Below, piece by piece: positions 19,550-28,730 of a stretch of 64,000 nucleotides of DNA. This DNA is from Mycobacterium asiaticum (lineage in GTDB: Bacteria; Actinomycetota; Actinomycetes; Mycobacteriales; Mycobacteriaceae), in contig NZ_LZLQ01000129.1 in NCBI RefSeq assembly GCF_001673315.1, positions 1 through 64,000 on the forward strand, given 5' to 3'. Below the pieces are notes generated by a model, which saw only the letters and a list, made by a program, of their open reading frames with translations, had not been told where the DNA came from and did no database searches. A program made the translations under genes and the position numbers. Position 1 is the stretch's first letter. Each line of letters begins with the position of its first letter.

Positions 19550-20616
19550 GCGCGCCGCTGAATCAAAGCATTGTCGCACTGGGTGGCGGACACGGCTTGT
19601 ATGCGACGCTGTCGGCGGCCCGCCGGTTGACGCCCTACGTGACCGCCATCGTGACCGTCGCCGACGACGGCGGGTCCTCGGGCCGGCTGCGCAGCGAATT
19701 GGATGTGGTGCCGCCGGGTGATCTTCGGATGGCGTTGGCCGCGTTGGCATCTGATAGTCCTTACGGGCGGTTGTGGGCGACCATCCTGCAGCATCGCTTC
19801 GGCGGCAACGGCGCCCTGGCCGGGCATCCGATCGGGAACCTGCTGTTGGCCGGTCTGTCCGAGGTGCTGGCCGATCCGGTGGCGGCTCTGGATGAGATCG
19901 GACGCATCCTGGGCGTCAAGGGCCGGGTGCTGCCGATGTGTCCCATCGCTTTGCAGATCGAGGCCGACGTCTCTGGGCTGGAGTCCGATCCGCGGATGTT
20001 CCGCGTGCTCTGCGGTCAGGTCGCGATCGCCTCGACTCCGGGCAAGGTGCGCCGGGTGCGCCTGCTGCCGGCTGATCCGCCGGCCACCCGGCAGGCCGTC
20101 GACGCGATCCTGTCCGCCGATCTGGTGGTACTGGGACCGGGTTCCTGGTTCACCAGCGTGATTCCCCACGTCCTGGTGCCGGGACTGGTCGAGGCCCTGC
20201 AGGCCACTGCCGCGCGCCGGGCGCTGGTGCTCAACCTGGTGGCCGAACCCGGCGAGACGGCGGGATTCTCGGTGGAACGTCACCTTCATGTGCTGGCCCA
20301 GCACGCCCCCGGGTTCACCGTCGACGACATCATCATCGACTCCGAACGAGTGCCCAGCGATCGGGAGCGGGACCAACTGCGGCGCACCGCAACCCTGCTA
20401 CAGGCCGAGGTCCACTTCGCCGACGTCGCCCGACCTGGTACACCTTTACATGACCCGGGCAAGCTGGCGGCAGTCCTGGAAGCGGTGCGGGTAAGTGCTG
20501 GGAGTTCGGCAGTGCCCCCGGTGACTGCCTCTGGGGGGATACCGACCGACGGTCGGCCGCAACAGACCGGCGTGCAGGGAGCGGGCGGCAAAGGAGGTGA
20601 CGACGCGTGGCGATGA
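19546..20616 (+). CDS. yvcK: YvcK/CuvA-like gluconeogenesis and cell-wall factor (Rv1422)
   Basis: 356 residues. [19 protein letters not shown] and [12 protein letters not shown] are the signatures of the CofD/YvcK fold that binds UDP-sugars; NLLLAGL and [11 protein letters not shown] follow. In mycobacteria the homologue CuvA affects cell shape and nutrient use. The C-terminal tail of about 30 residues ([21 protein letters not shown]) is low-complexity and probably disordered. ATG chosen because it overlaps the rapZ stop. The 3' end overlaps whiA by 10 bp and contains its Shine-Dalgarno. Confidence 0.92.
   Translation: MSAPLNQSIVALGGGHGLYATLSAARRLTPYVTAIVTVADDGGSSGRLRSELDVVPPGDLRMALAALASDSPYGRLWATILQHRFGGNGALAGHPIGNLLLAGLSEVLADPVAALDEIGRILGVKGRVLPMCPIALQIEADVSGLESDPRMFRVLCGQVAIASTPGKVRRVRLLPADPPATRQAVDAILSADLVVLGPGSWFTSVIPHVLVPGLVEALQATAARRALVLNLVAEPGETAGFSVERHLHVLAQHAPGFTVDDIIIDSERVPSDRERDQLRRTATLLQAEVHFADVARPGTPLHDPGKLAAVLEAVRVSAGSSAVPPVTASGGIPTDGRPQQTGVQGAGGKGGDDAWR
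20590..20600 (+). promoter_or_regulatory. Near-perfect Shine-Dalgarno of whiA
   Basis: AAAGGAGGTGA is fully complementary to the 3' end of 16S rRNA. Its GGAGG core ends 9 nt before the GTG at 20607 and 15 nt before an ATG at 20613, which decides for the GTG start. It is embedded in the last codons of yvcK. Confidence 0.75.
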
Positions 20617-21590
20617 CGACCGAAGTCAAGGACGAGTTGAGCCGTCTGGTAGTCAAGTCGGTCAGCGCGCGCCGAGCGGAAGTCACGTCCCTGCTGCGCT
20701 TCGCCGGCGGGTTGCACATCGTGGCCGGCCGCGTGGTAGTCGAGGCCGAGGTGGATCTCGGCAGCATCGCGCGCCGGTTGCGCAAGGACATCTTCGACCT
20801 TTACGGCTACAACGCGGTGGTGCATGTGTTGTCGGCCAGCGGGATTCGCAAGAACACCCGGTATGTGCTGCGGGTAGCCAGCGACGGTGAAGCGTTGGCA
20901 CGCCAGACCGGTCTGCTGGACATGCGGGGCCGTCCGGTGCGGGGCCTGCCCGCACAGGTGGTCGGCGGCAGCGTCGCGGACGCCGAAGCCGCGTGGCGCG
21001 GGGCATTCCTGGCGCACGGGTCGTTGACCGAACCGGGCCGTTCCTCGGCCCTCGAAGTCAGCTGCCCCGGGCCCGAGGCCGCGTTGGCGCTCGTCGGTGC
21101 GGCACGACGGCTCGGTGTCAGCGCCAAGGCACGGGAGGTGCGGGGTGCCGACCGCGTGGTGGTGCGCGACGGCGAGGCAATCGGTGCGTTGCTGACCCGG
21201 ATGGGCGCCCAGGACACCCGGCTGATCTGGGAAGAGCGCCGCTTGCGGCGCGAGGTCCGGGCTACCGCCAATCGGCTGGCCAATTTCGACGATGCCAACC
21301 TGCGCCGCTCGGCCCGCGCGGCGGTGGCAGCTGCTGCCAGGGTGGAAAGGGCGTTGGAAATACTGGGCGAGACCGTGCCCGAGCACTTGGCCACGGCTGG
21401 CCGCCTGCGTGTCGAGCACCGGCAGGCGTCGCTGGAGGAACTCGGTCGGCTGGCTGATCCGCCGATGACGAAAGACGCTGTGGCAGGGCGTATTCGGCGG
21501 TTGCTCTCGATGGCTGACCGCAAGGCGAAAGTGGACGGAATCCCCGACACCGAGTCGGCCGTGACTCCGGATCTGCTCGAGGACGCCTGA
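20607..21590 (+). CDS. whiA: Sporulation-type regulator WhiA
   Basis: 327 residues, near-identical in pattern to mycobacterial WhiA: a LAGLIDADG-like N-terminal part ([31 protein letters not shown]) that lacks homing nuclease activity, and a C-terminal helix-turn-helix ([19 protein letters not shown], about 285-310). WhiA controls division and sporulation genes in Streptomyces; in mycobacteria its targets are less clear. Last gene of the uvrC-rapZ-yvcK-whiA unit. Confidence 0.95.
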   Translation: MAMTTEVKDELSRLVVKSVSARRAEVTSLLRFAGGLHIVAGRVVVEAEVDLGSIARRLRKDIFDLYGYNAVVHVLSASGIRKNTRYVLRVASDGEALARQTGLLDMRGRPVRGLPAQVVGGSVADAEAAWRGAFLAHGSLTEPGRSSALEVSCPGPEAALALVGAARRLGVSAKAREVRGADRVVVRDGEAIGALLTRMGAQDTRLIWEERRLRREVRATANRLANFDDANLRRSARAAVAAAARVERALEILGETVPEHLATAGRLRVEHRQASLEELGRLADPPMTKDAVAGRIRRLLSMADRKAKVDGIPDTESAVTPDLLEDA

Positions 21591-21599
21591 GTAGCTGAC

Positions 21600-21659
21600 C
21601 GCGAGCCGAACCTGGCCGCGATATCGGGAGCCCGTTCTCGCAGGGTGGTTCGGCTCGCG
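21600..21659 (+). terminator. Candidate hairpin terminator behind whiA
   Basis: CGCGAGCCGAAC (21600-21611) pairs perfectly with GTTCGGCTCGCG (21648-21659): a 12-bp stem around a 36-nt loop, starting 10 bp after the whiA stop. No U-tract follows. It could end the whiA transcript or act as a regulatory hairpin ahead of the next gene. Confidence 0.4.
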
Positions 21660-21707
21660 AGCAAGACTCGCTGGCTTCGCTGGGTGGCTGAGGACTACGG
21701 TCGTGGG

Positions 21708-23096
21708 ATGAAACGGCTCTCGAGTGTTGATGCGGCGTTCTGGTCGGCTGAGACCGCCGGCTGGCACATGCACGTCGGCGCGCTAGCGGTTTGTGACCCC
21801 AGCGATGCCCCGGATTACAGCTTCCAGCGGCTGCGCGAATTGCTGATCGAACGTCTACCGGAGATTCCACAGCTGCGGTGGAAAGTCACCGGAGCACCGT
21901 TGGGACTGGACCGGCCGTGGTTCGTCGAGGACGACGAGCTCGACATCGACTTCCACGTTCGCCGCATCGGCGTGCCCGCGCCCGGAGGCCGGAAGGAGGT
22001 CGACGAACTCGTCGGCCGGTTGATGTCCTACAAATTGGACCGATCCCGCCCGTTGTGGGAACTGTGGGTCATCGAGGGCGTCAAGGGCGGTCGCGTCGCC
22101 ACCCTGACCAAGATGCATCACGCCATCGTCGACGGTGTCTCCGGCGCCGGGTTGGGCGAAATCCTGTTGGATGTCTCGCCCGAACCGCGGCCACCGCAGA
22201 AAGAGACCGTCGGCTTTGTGGGGTTCACCATCCCCGGCCTGGAGCGCCGAGCGCTCGGGGCGCTGATCAACGTCGGCATCATGACACCGTTCCGCGTCGC
22301 ACGGCTGTTGGAACAGACCGTACGTCAGCAGATTGCGGCCTTGGGCGTCACCAGGCCGCCGCGCTATTTCGACGCACCCAAGACCCGCTTCAACGCATCC
22401 GTGTCGCCGCACCGGCGCATCACCGGCACTCGCGTCGAGTTGAAGCGGGCAAAGAAGGTCAAGGATGCGTTCGGAGTCAAGCTCAACGACGTGGTGCTGG
22501 CGCTGGTCGCCGGTGCCGCTCGCGAATACCTGGAGAAGCACAACGAATTGCCCTACAAGCCGCTGATTGCGCAGATTCCGGTGTCCACCCGCACCGACGA
22601 GAACAAGTCCGACATCGGCAATCAGATCAGCTCGATGACAGCGTCACTTGCCACCGATATCGACGATCCCGCCGAGCGGCTGCGGGCGATTCACAAGAGC
22701 ACGCAGAACGCCAAAGAAATGGCCAAGGCTCTGTCAGCGCACCAGATCATGGGGCTCACCGAAACCACACCTCCGGGGCTGTTGCAGCTGGCCGCACGCG
22801 CGTACACCGCGAGCGGCTTGTCGCACAACTTCGCTCCGATCAACTTGGTGGTCTCCAACGTCCCTGGCCCACCGATGCCGCTCTACATGGCCGGCGCCAA
22901 GCTCGAATCGCTCGTGCCGCTCGGACCGCCGGTGATGGACGTGGCACTCAACATCACCTGCTTCTCCTACCAGGGCTACCTGGACTTCGGTTTCGTGACT
23001 ACGCCGGAAGTGGCTAACGACATCGACGAGATGGCCAAGGCCATCGAGCCTGCGCTCGCCGAACTGGAGCGCGCCGCGGAGTTGCTGGACGCTTAG
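21708..23096 (+). CDS. Wax ester synthase/diacylglycerol acyltransferase (Rv1425-like)
   Basis: 462 residues of the actinobacterial WS/DGAT family, which esterifies diacylglycerol or fatty alcohols with acyl-CoA. The catalytic motif HHAIVDG is at residues 137-143; [11 protein letters not shown] and the C-terminal [15 protein letters not shown] are also conserved. The ATG at 21708 gives the family start ([12 protein letters not shown]). It converges with lipO, overlapping by 4 bp. Likely cytosolic face of the membrane, making storage triacylglycerol. Confidence 0.93.
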   Translation: MKRLSSVDAAFWSAETAGWHMHVGALAVCDPSDAPDYSFQRLRELLIERLPEIPQLRWKVTGAPLGLDRPWFVEDDELDIDFHVRRIGVPAPGGRKEVDELVGRLMSYKLDRSRPLWELWVIEGVKGGRVATLTKMHHAIVDGVSGAGLGEILLDVSPEPRPPQKETVGFVGFTIPGLERRALGALINVGIMTPFRVARLLEQTVRQQIAALGVTRPPRYFDAPKTRFNASVSPHRRITGTRVELKRAKKVKDAFGVKLNDVVLALVAGAAREYLEKHNELPYKPLIAQIPVSTRTDENKSDIGNQISSMTASLATDIDDPAERLRAIHKSTQNAKEMAKALSAHQIMGLTETTPPGLLQLAARAYTASGLSHNFAPINLVVSNVPGPPMPLYMAGAKLESLVPLGPPVMDVALNITCFSYQGYLDFGFVTTPEVANDIDEMAKAIEPALAELERAAELLDA

Positions 23097-24373
23097 CCGG
23101 ACGGCGGGTTTGTCACGTAGACCCAGGACAAAAACCGGGCGACCGCGTCGGCGGACTTGTGTGCCCGCGGCGAACCGAAGATGTCGAACGCGTGCTGGGC
23201 GTGCGGCAATTCGGCGTAGGCGACGGGTGACTTCGACACCGAGCGCAGCTCCTCGACGAATTCCCGCGCTTCGGGAACCGGGATGAGCGAGTCGTTGACA
23301 CCGTGCAGCACGAAGAAGGGCGGTGCGTCCGCAGACACGTGGCGGATAGGTGAGGCGTCAAGGTAAATCTGACGATGTGTGCTGAGTTTCTTCTTGACCA
23401 CGAGTCTGCCGAGTATTTCGATGAATTCGGCACGGCCAGGCGCATTGGTGGAAAACCAGTCGTAGCGACCGTAATACGGTACGGCCGCGACGACGGAGGT
23501 GTCGGCGTCCTCGAAGCCGGGCTGAAATTTTGCGTCGTTGGGCGTCAGCGCTGCCAGCGCGGACAGATGGCCCCCGGCCGAACCGCCGCTGATCGCAACG
23601 AAATTCGGGTCGCCGCCATAGTCGGCGATGTTGTCCTTGACCCAGGCGAGTGCACGCTTGACATCCACGATGTGGTCGGGCCAGGTGTGCACCGGAGAAA
23701 CCCGGTAACCCATCGACACGCACACCCAGCCGCGCGAAACCAGTTCACTCATCAACGGATACGCTTGCGGGCGGCGCATGCCGATCATCCAGGCACCGCC
23801 GGGCACCTGCAACAGCACTGGGGCCTTGCCGTCCCGCGGCAGGTCGCGCCGACGCCAGATGTCGGCCGTATTGGCGCGGCCGTGCGGGCCGTAGCGCACG
23901 ATGTTCTCTTTGTCGACGAAGCGCCGCCGGGCCCCCGTGGTACGCAGCGGCGGATTGCGCCGTCTACCCCTTCCAGGGGTCAATTCGGTGGGCAGCTTCT
24001 TTAATTCCGCTGGGTAGTCGGGTCCGAGTTGATCCGTGAGGCCGGCATCCAGCACCGGACCCGGAGTCGTCAACCCGCGGTACGCGATCACCCCCAGCAG
24101 TGCCCACGACGCGGCCGTCAGCGTCAATGCCAGCTTGCCCTTCGGTCGGGCGAAGTCGCCGCGACGGTTGCGGCGCACGGCGTCCAGCACGGAGCCCGCG
24201 GCGTACAGAGCCGGCACCTCCGAGGTGGGCCAGCCGAACCAGAACACCATTACCGCGGCATACGGGTGACGGGTGATCGGGGCGAATCCGTTGGCGGCGT
24301 TGACCAATTCCACCGCCGCACGGGTCAGCGGTCTGGGACGACGCAGCTCGCGCAGCACTCGTTGGACCTTCAT
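23093..24373 (-). CDS. lipO: Alpha/beta-hydrolase esterase LipO
   Basis: 426 residues, HSL/carboxylesterase type. A hydrophobic segment (about 83-99) suggests a membrane anchor. The nucleophile elbow GGSAGG places Ser265; [10 protein letters not shown] gives the Asp and AQHAFD the His. The oxyanion motif reads VPGGAW instead of the usual HGGG. The ATG at 24373 overlaps the fadD12 stop (ATGA). Part of an operon with fadD12 and an acyltransferase, so it probably releases or remodels acyl chains. Confidence 0.9.
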   Translation of the reverse strand: MKVQRVLRELRRPRPLTRAAVELVNAANGFAPITRHPYAAVMVFWFGWPTSEVPALYAAGSVLDAVRRNRRGDFARPKGKLALTLTAASWALLGVIAYRGLTTPGPVLDAGLTDQLGPDYPAELKKLPTELTPGRGRRRNPPLRTTGARRRFVDKENIVRYGPHGRANTADIWRRRDLPRDGKAPVLLQVPGGAWMIGMRRPQAYPLMSELVSRGWVCVSMGYRVSPVHTWPDHIVDVKRALAWVKDNIADYGGDPNFVAISGGSAGGHLSALAALTPNDAKFQPGFEDADTSVVAAVPYYGRYDWFSTNAPGRAEFIEILGRLVVKKKLSTHRQIYLDASPIRHVSADAPPFFVLHGVNDSLIPVPEAREFVEELRSVSKSPVAYAELPHAQHAFDIFGSPRAHKSADAVARFLSWVYVTNPPSG

Positions 24374-25992
24374 GAACCGCTCACCCTTGCCTGCAACTCG
24401 TTGCGCAGGATCTTGCCGGTGCTGCCCCGGGGTAACTCGTCGAGGACCACGATCTCGCGAGGCACCTTGTAGTTGGCGAGGTTCTCTCGGACGTGCTGCT
24501 TCAAGGTCTCCTCGGTGGCGGTGGCGCCGGGCTCCAACACCACGAAGGCCGCCAGGCGCTGCCCGTACTGTTCGTCGTCGACGCCGATTACCGACGCTTC
24601 GGCAACCTCCGGGTGCCCCGCCAGGGTCTTCTCCACTTCGATCGGATAAATGTTCTCCCCACCGGAGACGATCATTTCGTCGTCCCGGCCAACCACGAAC
24701 AGGCGCCCGTTCTCGTCCAGGTACCCGACGTCGCCCGACGACATGAAGCCGGCGTGGAAGTCTTTCGTCTTGCCGGATGTGTAACCGTCGAACTGGGTGT
24801 CGTTGCGGACGTAGATGGTGCCGGTCTCGCCGGTGGGTAATTCGTTGAGATCTGAATCGAGGATCCGGATTTCGGTCCCGCCGGCCGGACGACCGGCGGT
24901 GTCGGGAGCCGCGCGCAGATCCTCCGGTGTGGCGGTGGCGATCATTCCGGCTTCGGTGGCGTTGTAGTTGTTGTAGATGACGTCGCCGAACTGATCCATG
25001 AAAGCGATCACGACATCGGGACGCATCCGCGAGCCGGAGGCTGCGGCGAATCGTAAGGACTTGCCGCTGTAGCGATTTCGGACTTCCTCGGGCAGGTCCA
25101 TGATGCGGTCGAACATCACCGGCACCACTGCCAGTCCGGTGGCCTGATGGCGATCGATGAGGTCCAGCGTTGCTTCCGGATCGAACTTGCGCCGGGTCAC
25201 GATCGTGCAGGCCATCGAAGCGGCGAAGATCAACTGCGAAAACCCCCACGCGTGGAACATCGGCGCCACGATCACGACGGTCTCCTCCGCACGCCACGGG
25301 GTGCGGTCCAGGATCGCCTTGAGGGTGCCCATTCCGGCCCCGCCACCAGACTGCTTGGCGCCCTTGGGACTTCCGGTCGTACCGGAGGTGAGCAAGATCA
25401 TCTTGCCCTTGCCGTCGGTGCGCTGGGGTTGCTGACCGAGGTGGTCGGCGATCAGCTTCTCGACCGTCATATCTTGTGGCGAATCCGTCCACGCGAGAAT
25501 TCGGGTGGCGTCGGGTCTGTCGGCCATCGCGCGCTCGACCGTTTCGGTGAACTCTTCGTCGTAAATGACGGTATCGACACCTTCGCGGTTGACCACTTCG
25601 GCCATCGCGGGCCCGGCGAAGGACGTGTTGAGCAGCAGAACGTCGGAGGCGATGCGGTTGGACGCGACCAGCGACTCGACAAAGCCCCGATGGTTGCGGC
25701 ACATGATGCCAACGACTTTGGGCTGACCCGTCGGCAGCTTCTGCAGGCCGGTGGCCAACGCGTCGATCCGCTCGTCGAGTTGGCGCCAGGTCAGCGTGCC
25801 GATCTCGTCGATCAAGGCCGGACGATCCGGGCAGCGCTGGGCCGCACCCGCGAAACCGACCGTCATCGCCATGCCCTGGCGGCGCATCGCCGCGGCCATC
25901 TTGAGGTAGCGGTCGGGGCGCATCGGCGCAATCACCCGCGCGCGCCGGAATGTTTCGATGATGCCGAGGGTCTGTTGGAGTCGAGATGCCAT
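24370..25992 (-). CDS. fadD12: Fatty-acid-CoA ligase FadD12
   Basis: 540 residues of the ANL superfamily; activates fatty acids to acyl-CoA (or acyl-AMP). The P-loop LTSGTTGSPKG is at 201-211, followed by YNATEAG (A5), SGDVGYLDENGRLFVVGRDDEMI (A7-A8) and the catalytic Lys region PRGSTGKILR near the C-terminus. It lies three bases downstream of the acyltransferase and overlaps lipO, forming a three-gene acyl-lipid operon. Confidence 0.93.
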   Translation of the reverse strand: MASRLQQTLGIIETFRRARVIAPMRPDRYLKMAAAMRRQGMAMTVGFAGAAQRCPDRPALIDEIGTLTWRQLDERIDALATGLQKLPTGQPKVVGIMCRNHRGFVESLVASNRIASDVLLLNTSFAGPAMAEVVNREGVDTVIYDEEFTETVERAMADRPDATRILAWTDSPQDMTVEKLIADHLGQQPQRTDGKGKMILLTSGTTGSPKGAKQSGGGAGMGTLKAILDRTPWRAEETVVIVAPMFHAWGFSQLIFAASMACTIVTRRKFDPEATLDLIDRHQATGLAVVPVMFDRIMDLPEEVRNRYSGKSLRFAAASGSRMRPDVVIAFMDQFGDVIYNNYNATEAGMIATATPEDLRAAPDTAGRPAGGTEIRILDSDLNELPTGETGTIYVRNDTQFDGYTSGKTKDFHAGFMSSGDVGYLDENGRLFVVGRDDEMIVSGGENIYPIEVEKTLAGHPEVAEASVIGVDDEQYGQRLAAFVVLEPGATATEETLKQHVRENLANYKVPREIVVLDELPRGSTGKILRNELQARVSGS

Positions 25993-25995
25993 GGC

Positions 25996-26808
25996 TCAGC
26001 CCAGGATCGGGAATCGGCGGTTGGCGGCCAACTTGTTCAGGCCCTGCTGCATCACCGATCGCACGTGTTCGTCCACTTCGTCGATATCGGGGTCTGAGCC
26101 GAATTGTGCGGTGATGTCGATCGGTTCCAGCACCTGCATCACGATCTTGGCGGGTAGCGGCAGATTGGGTGGTATCGCGGCACTGAAACCGAACGGAAAG
26201 CCGAACGAGAGGGGCAGGATGTCGCTGCGCAGGAGCCGCTTCAAGCCCAGCCGCTGGGCCAGCCAGGTGCCCCGGGTCAGGTACAACTGAGTCTCCTGGC
26301 CGCCGATACCGACCAGCGGCACGATGGGCACGCCCGCTTCGATCGCGGTCCGCACGTATCCCTTGCGTCCGTTGAAGTCGATGGTGTTCTCGGAGGCGGT
26401 CGGTCGGTATGCGTCGTAGTCGCCGCCGGGAAACACCACCACCACGCCTCCGGACCGCAGCGCCTCGGCGGCGTTTTCGCGGTTAGCCCGGATGTATCCC
26501 GTCTTGCGAAAGAAATCTCCGGTGAGGCCCATGAACAGAATGTCGTGGCTCAGCGTCAGCACCGGCCGGTCGAAGCCGAATTTGTCGTAGAAGTCGACGC
26601 TGAAGATCGGGACGTCCATGGGAAACTGACCGCCGGAGTGATTGGCCACCACCAGCGCCCCGCCCGAGGGAAAGGAGTCGAGGCCGTTCACCTCGGCGCG
26701 GAAGTAGGTCTTGAGGATGGGACGCATCACGCTTATCAGGCGCTGTGTCAACCCAGGATCGAATTTGCCGATGTCTCCGACATCCAAGCTGTCGCTCTCG
26801 CTGCTCAC
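25996..26808 (-). CDS. Lysophospholipid/diacylglycerol acyltransferase-like protein (Rv1428c)
   Basis: 270 residues of the LPLAT superfamily. The catalytic block NHSGGQFPMD (56-65) has the His-Asp pair in the extended spacing of DAGAT-like members, and VVVFPGGDYDAYR is the second acceptor-binding block. It would acylate lysophospholipid or diacylglycerol using acyl-CoA, possibly from FadD12 encoded next. GTG start at 26808, first gene of the minus-strand operon. Confidence 0.85.
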   Translation of the reverse strand: MSSESDSLDVGDIGKFDPGLTQRLISVMRPILKTYFRAEVNGLDSFPSGGALVVANHSGGQFPMDVPIFSVDFYDKFGFDRPVLTLSHDILFMGLTGDFFRKTGYIRANRENAAEALRSGGVVVVFPGGDYDAYRPTASENTIDFNGRKGYVRTAIEAGVPIVPLVGIGGQETQLYLTRGTWLAQRLGLKRLLRSDILPLSFGFPFGFSAAIPPNLPLPAKIVMQVLEPIDITAQFGSDPDIDEVDEHVRSVMQQGLNKLAANRRFPILG

Positions 26809-26943
26809 TGAGGCTCCCTCGGGCTATCCTCGCGGCTCCCTTGCCGTCGAGTCTCTAGATGGTAGCGACCGGCTTTGCCGGCTACGAGCCGACGGCGCAT
26901 CGTCGTGCGGCGGCTATTGTCACGCCGGATAGATTTGGAATCG

Positions 26944-26956
26944 CTGAACGGTTCAG
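26944..26956 (+). promoter_or_regulatory. 13-bp palindrome upstream of the DUF3556 gene
   Basis: CTGAAC-G-GTTCAG is a perfect palindrome 20 nt before the ATG at 26976, in the 167-bp divergent gap. It sits where a repressor would block the transcript or its leader. No clear -35/-10 pair was found with confidence. Confidence 0.3.
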
Positions 26957-26975
26957 ACCTGGGAGCGAGGCTGCG

Positions 26976-28730
26976 ATGGGATTCATGTCACCGGACCTTC
27001 CGGATGTTGACCGCGACAGCTGGCCAACACTGCCACGAGCTACCCGGCTGCAGGTGGTGACCCGGCACTGGGCGGAAAACGGGTTCGGGACTCCATACGC
27101 GGTGTACCTGCTCTACCTGATCAAGATCGGACTGTACGTCGCGGTTCCGGCGGCCATCATCTCGTTGACGCCCGGGCTGGGCGGGCTGGGCCGCATCGGC
27201 GAGTGGTGGACACAGCCGATCGTGTACCAGAAGGCCATCATTTTCACGTTGCTCTTCGAGGTGTTGGGCCTCGGCTGCGGGTCTGGTCCCCTCACCGGAC
27301 GTTTCATGCCGCCCATCGGCGGAGTGCTGTATTGGTTGCGGCCGAAGACAATTCGGCTTCCGCCCTGGCCGGGCAAGGTTCCGTTCACGAGCGGCGATTC
27401 CCGCACCGTCGTCGACGTCGTGCTCTATGCCGCCGTGTTGCTCAGTGCGGTATGGGCGCTGTTGGCGCCCGGGGACGGGCCGGTGACTAGTGCCGGTGAC
27501 GTAGGGGTGATCAACCCGATCCTGGCCATGCCGCTCATCGTGGCGTTGGCGCTGCTGGGGCTGCGTGACAAGACGGTGTTCCTGGCCGCCCGCGGTGAGC
27601 ACTATTGGTTGAAGTTGTTCGTCTTCTTCTTCCCGTGGGTGGACCAGGTCGCCGCGTTCAAGCTCATCATGCTGCTGCTGTGGTGGGGCGCGGCGACCTC
27701 CAAGCTCAATCACCATTTCCCCTATGTCGTCTCGGTGATGACGAGCAACAATGCGCTGCTACGCAGCAAGCTGTTCAATCCGCTCAAGCACCGGCTCTAC
27801 CGCGACCACGTCAACGACCTACGGCCGACGGCGATACCGAAGCTGATGGCCCACGTCGGCGGGACCACAGCGGAATTCATCGTCCCGACGGTGCTGGTGT
27901 TCGTCGCCGGCGACCAACCGTGGCGGTGGTTCCTCATCGGGTTCATGGTGATCTTCCACCTCAACATCCTGTCCAACCTCCCGATGGGAGTTCCGTTGGA
28001 GTGGAACGTTTTCTTCATCTTCTCGCTGTTCTACCTGTTCGGTCATTACGGTTCGATCCGGGCCATCGACCTGCGCTCACCGCTGTTGTTGGCCCTGGTA
28101 GTGATCGCGGCGGCGGTCGCGATCGCGGGAAACATGTTCCCCGAGAAGATTTCGTTCCTGCCCGGCATGCGCTACTACGCCGGCAACTGGGCCACCAGCG
28201 TGTGGTGCTTCCGCGAGGGCGCCGAGGACAAGATCGAAGCCAACGTCGTCAAGAGCTCTGCGCTGGTGGTCAACCAGCTGGCCAAGCTGTACGACGAGGC
28301 GACCGCCGAGATCATGGCCGACAAGACCGCCGCGTTCCGGGCCATGCACACCCACGGACGAGCGCTGAACGGCCTGTTGCCGCGCGCGATCGACGACGAG
28401 GCCGCCTACAAGATCCGGGAGGGCGAGATCGTGGCAGGCCCGCTGGTCGGCTGGAATTTCGGCGAAGGCCACCTGCATAACGAGCAGCTGCTGGAGGCGG
28501 TGCAGAAGCGGTGCAACTTCGAGGAAGGCGAAGTACGCGTCATCGTTCTCGAGGGTCAGCCGATCCACATCCAGAAGCAGTGGTACCGGATCCTGGACGC
28601 CAAGACCGGACTGATCGAGTCCGGATATGTCGACGTCGCCGAAATGCTGACCCGTCAGCCCTGGCCCGAGCCCGGCGACGAATTCCCGGTGCACGTGACC
28701 ACCCAGGCCGGGGTACACGGCACCTCATGA
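26976..28730 (+). CDS. DUF3556 integral membrane protein (Rv1431-like)
   Basis: 584 residues. Numerous hydrophobic helices between about 45 and 430 (for example YAVYLLYLIKIGLYVAVPAAI and FLIGFMVIFHLNILSN) are followed by a soluble C-terminal region of about 150 residues (from KIEANVVKSSALVVNQLAKL). The family has no established function. The ATG at 26976 is preceded by GGGAGCGAGG; upstream in-frame codons look non-coding. The stop overlaps the start of the FAD oxidoreductase (ATGA), so the two probably act together in the membrane. Confidence 0.8.
   Translation: MGFMSPDLPDVDRDSWPTLPRATRLQVVTRHWAENGFGTPYAVYLLYLIKIGLYVAVPAAIISLTPGLGGLGRIGEWWTQPIVYQKAIIFTLLFEVLGLGCGSGPLTGRFMPPIGGVLYWLRPKTIRLPPWPGKVPFTSGDSRTVVDVVLYAAVLLSAVWALLAPGDGPVTSAGDVGVINPILAMPLIVALALLGLRDKTVFLAARGEHYWLKLFVFFFPWVDQVAAFKLIMLLLWWGAATSKLNHHFPYVVSVMTSNNALLRSKLFNPLKHRLYRDHVNDLRPTAIPKLMAHVGGTTAEFIVPTVLVFVAGDQPWRWFLIGFMVIFHLNILSNLPMGVPLEWNVFFIFSLFYLFGHYGSIRAIDLRSPLLLALVVIAAAVAIAGNMFPEKISFLPGMRYYAGNWATSVWCFREGAEDKIEANVVKSSALVVNQLAKLYDEATAEIMADKTAAFRAMHTHGRALNGLLPRAIDDEAAYKIREGEIVAGPLVGWNFGEGHLHNEQLLEAVQKRCNFEEGEVRVIVLEGQPIHIQKQWYRILDAKTGLIESGYVDVAEMLTRQPWPEPGDEFPVHVTTQAGVHGTS

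Noticed and set aside
23093-25702. An 869-codon open frame on the minus strand covering lipO and most of fadD12
   Set aside because: Only the 3' half matches LipO; the upstream part is an out-of-frame shadow of fadD12, Arg/Pro-rich without pattern. High GC keeps such frames open.
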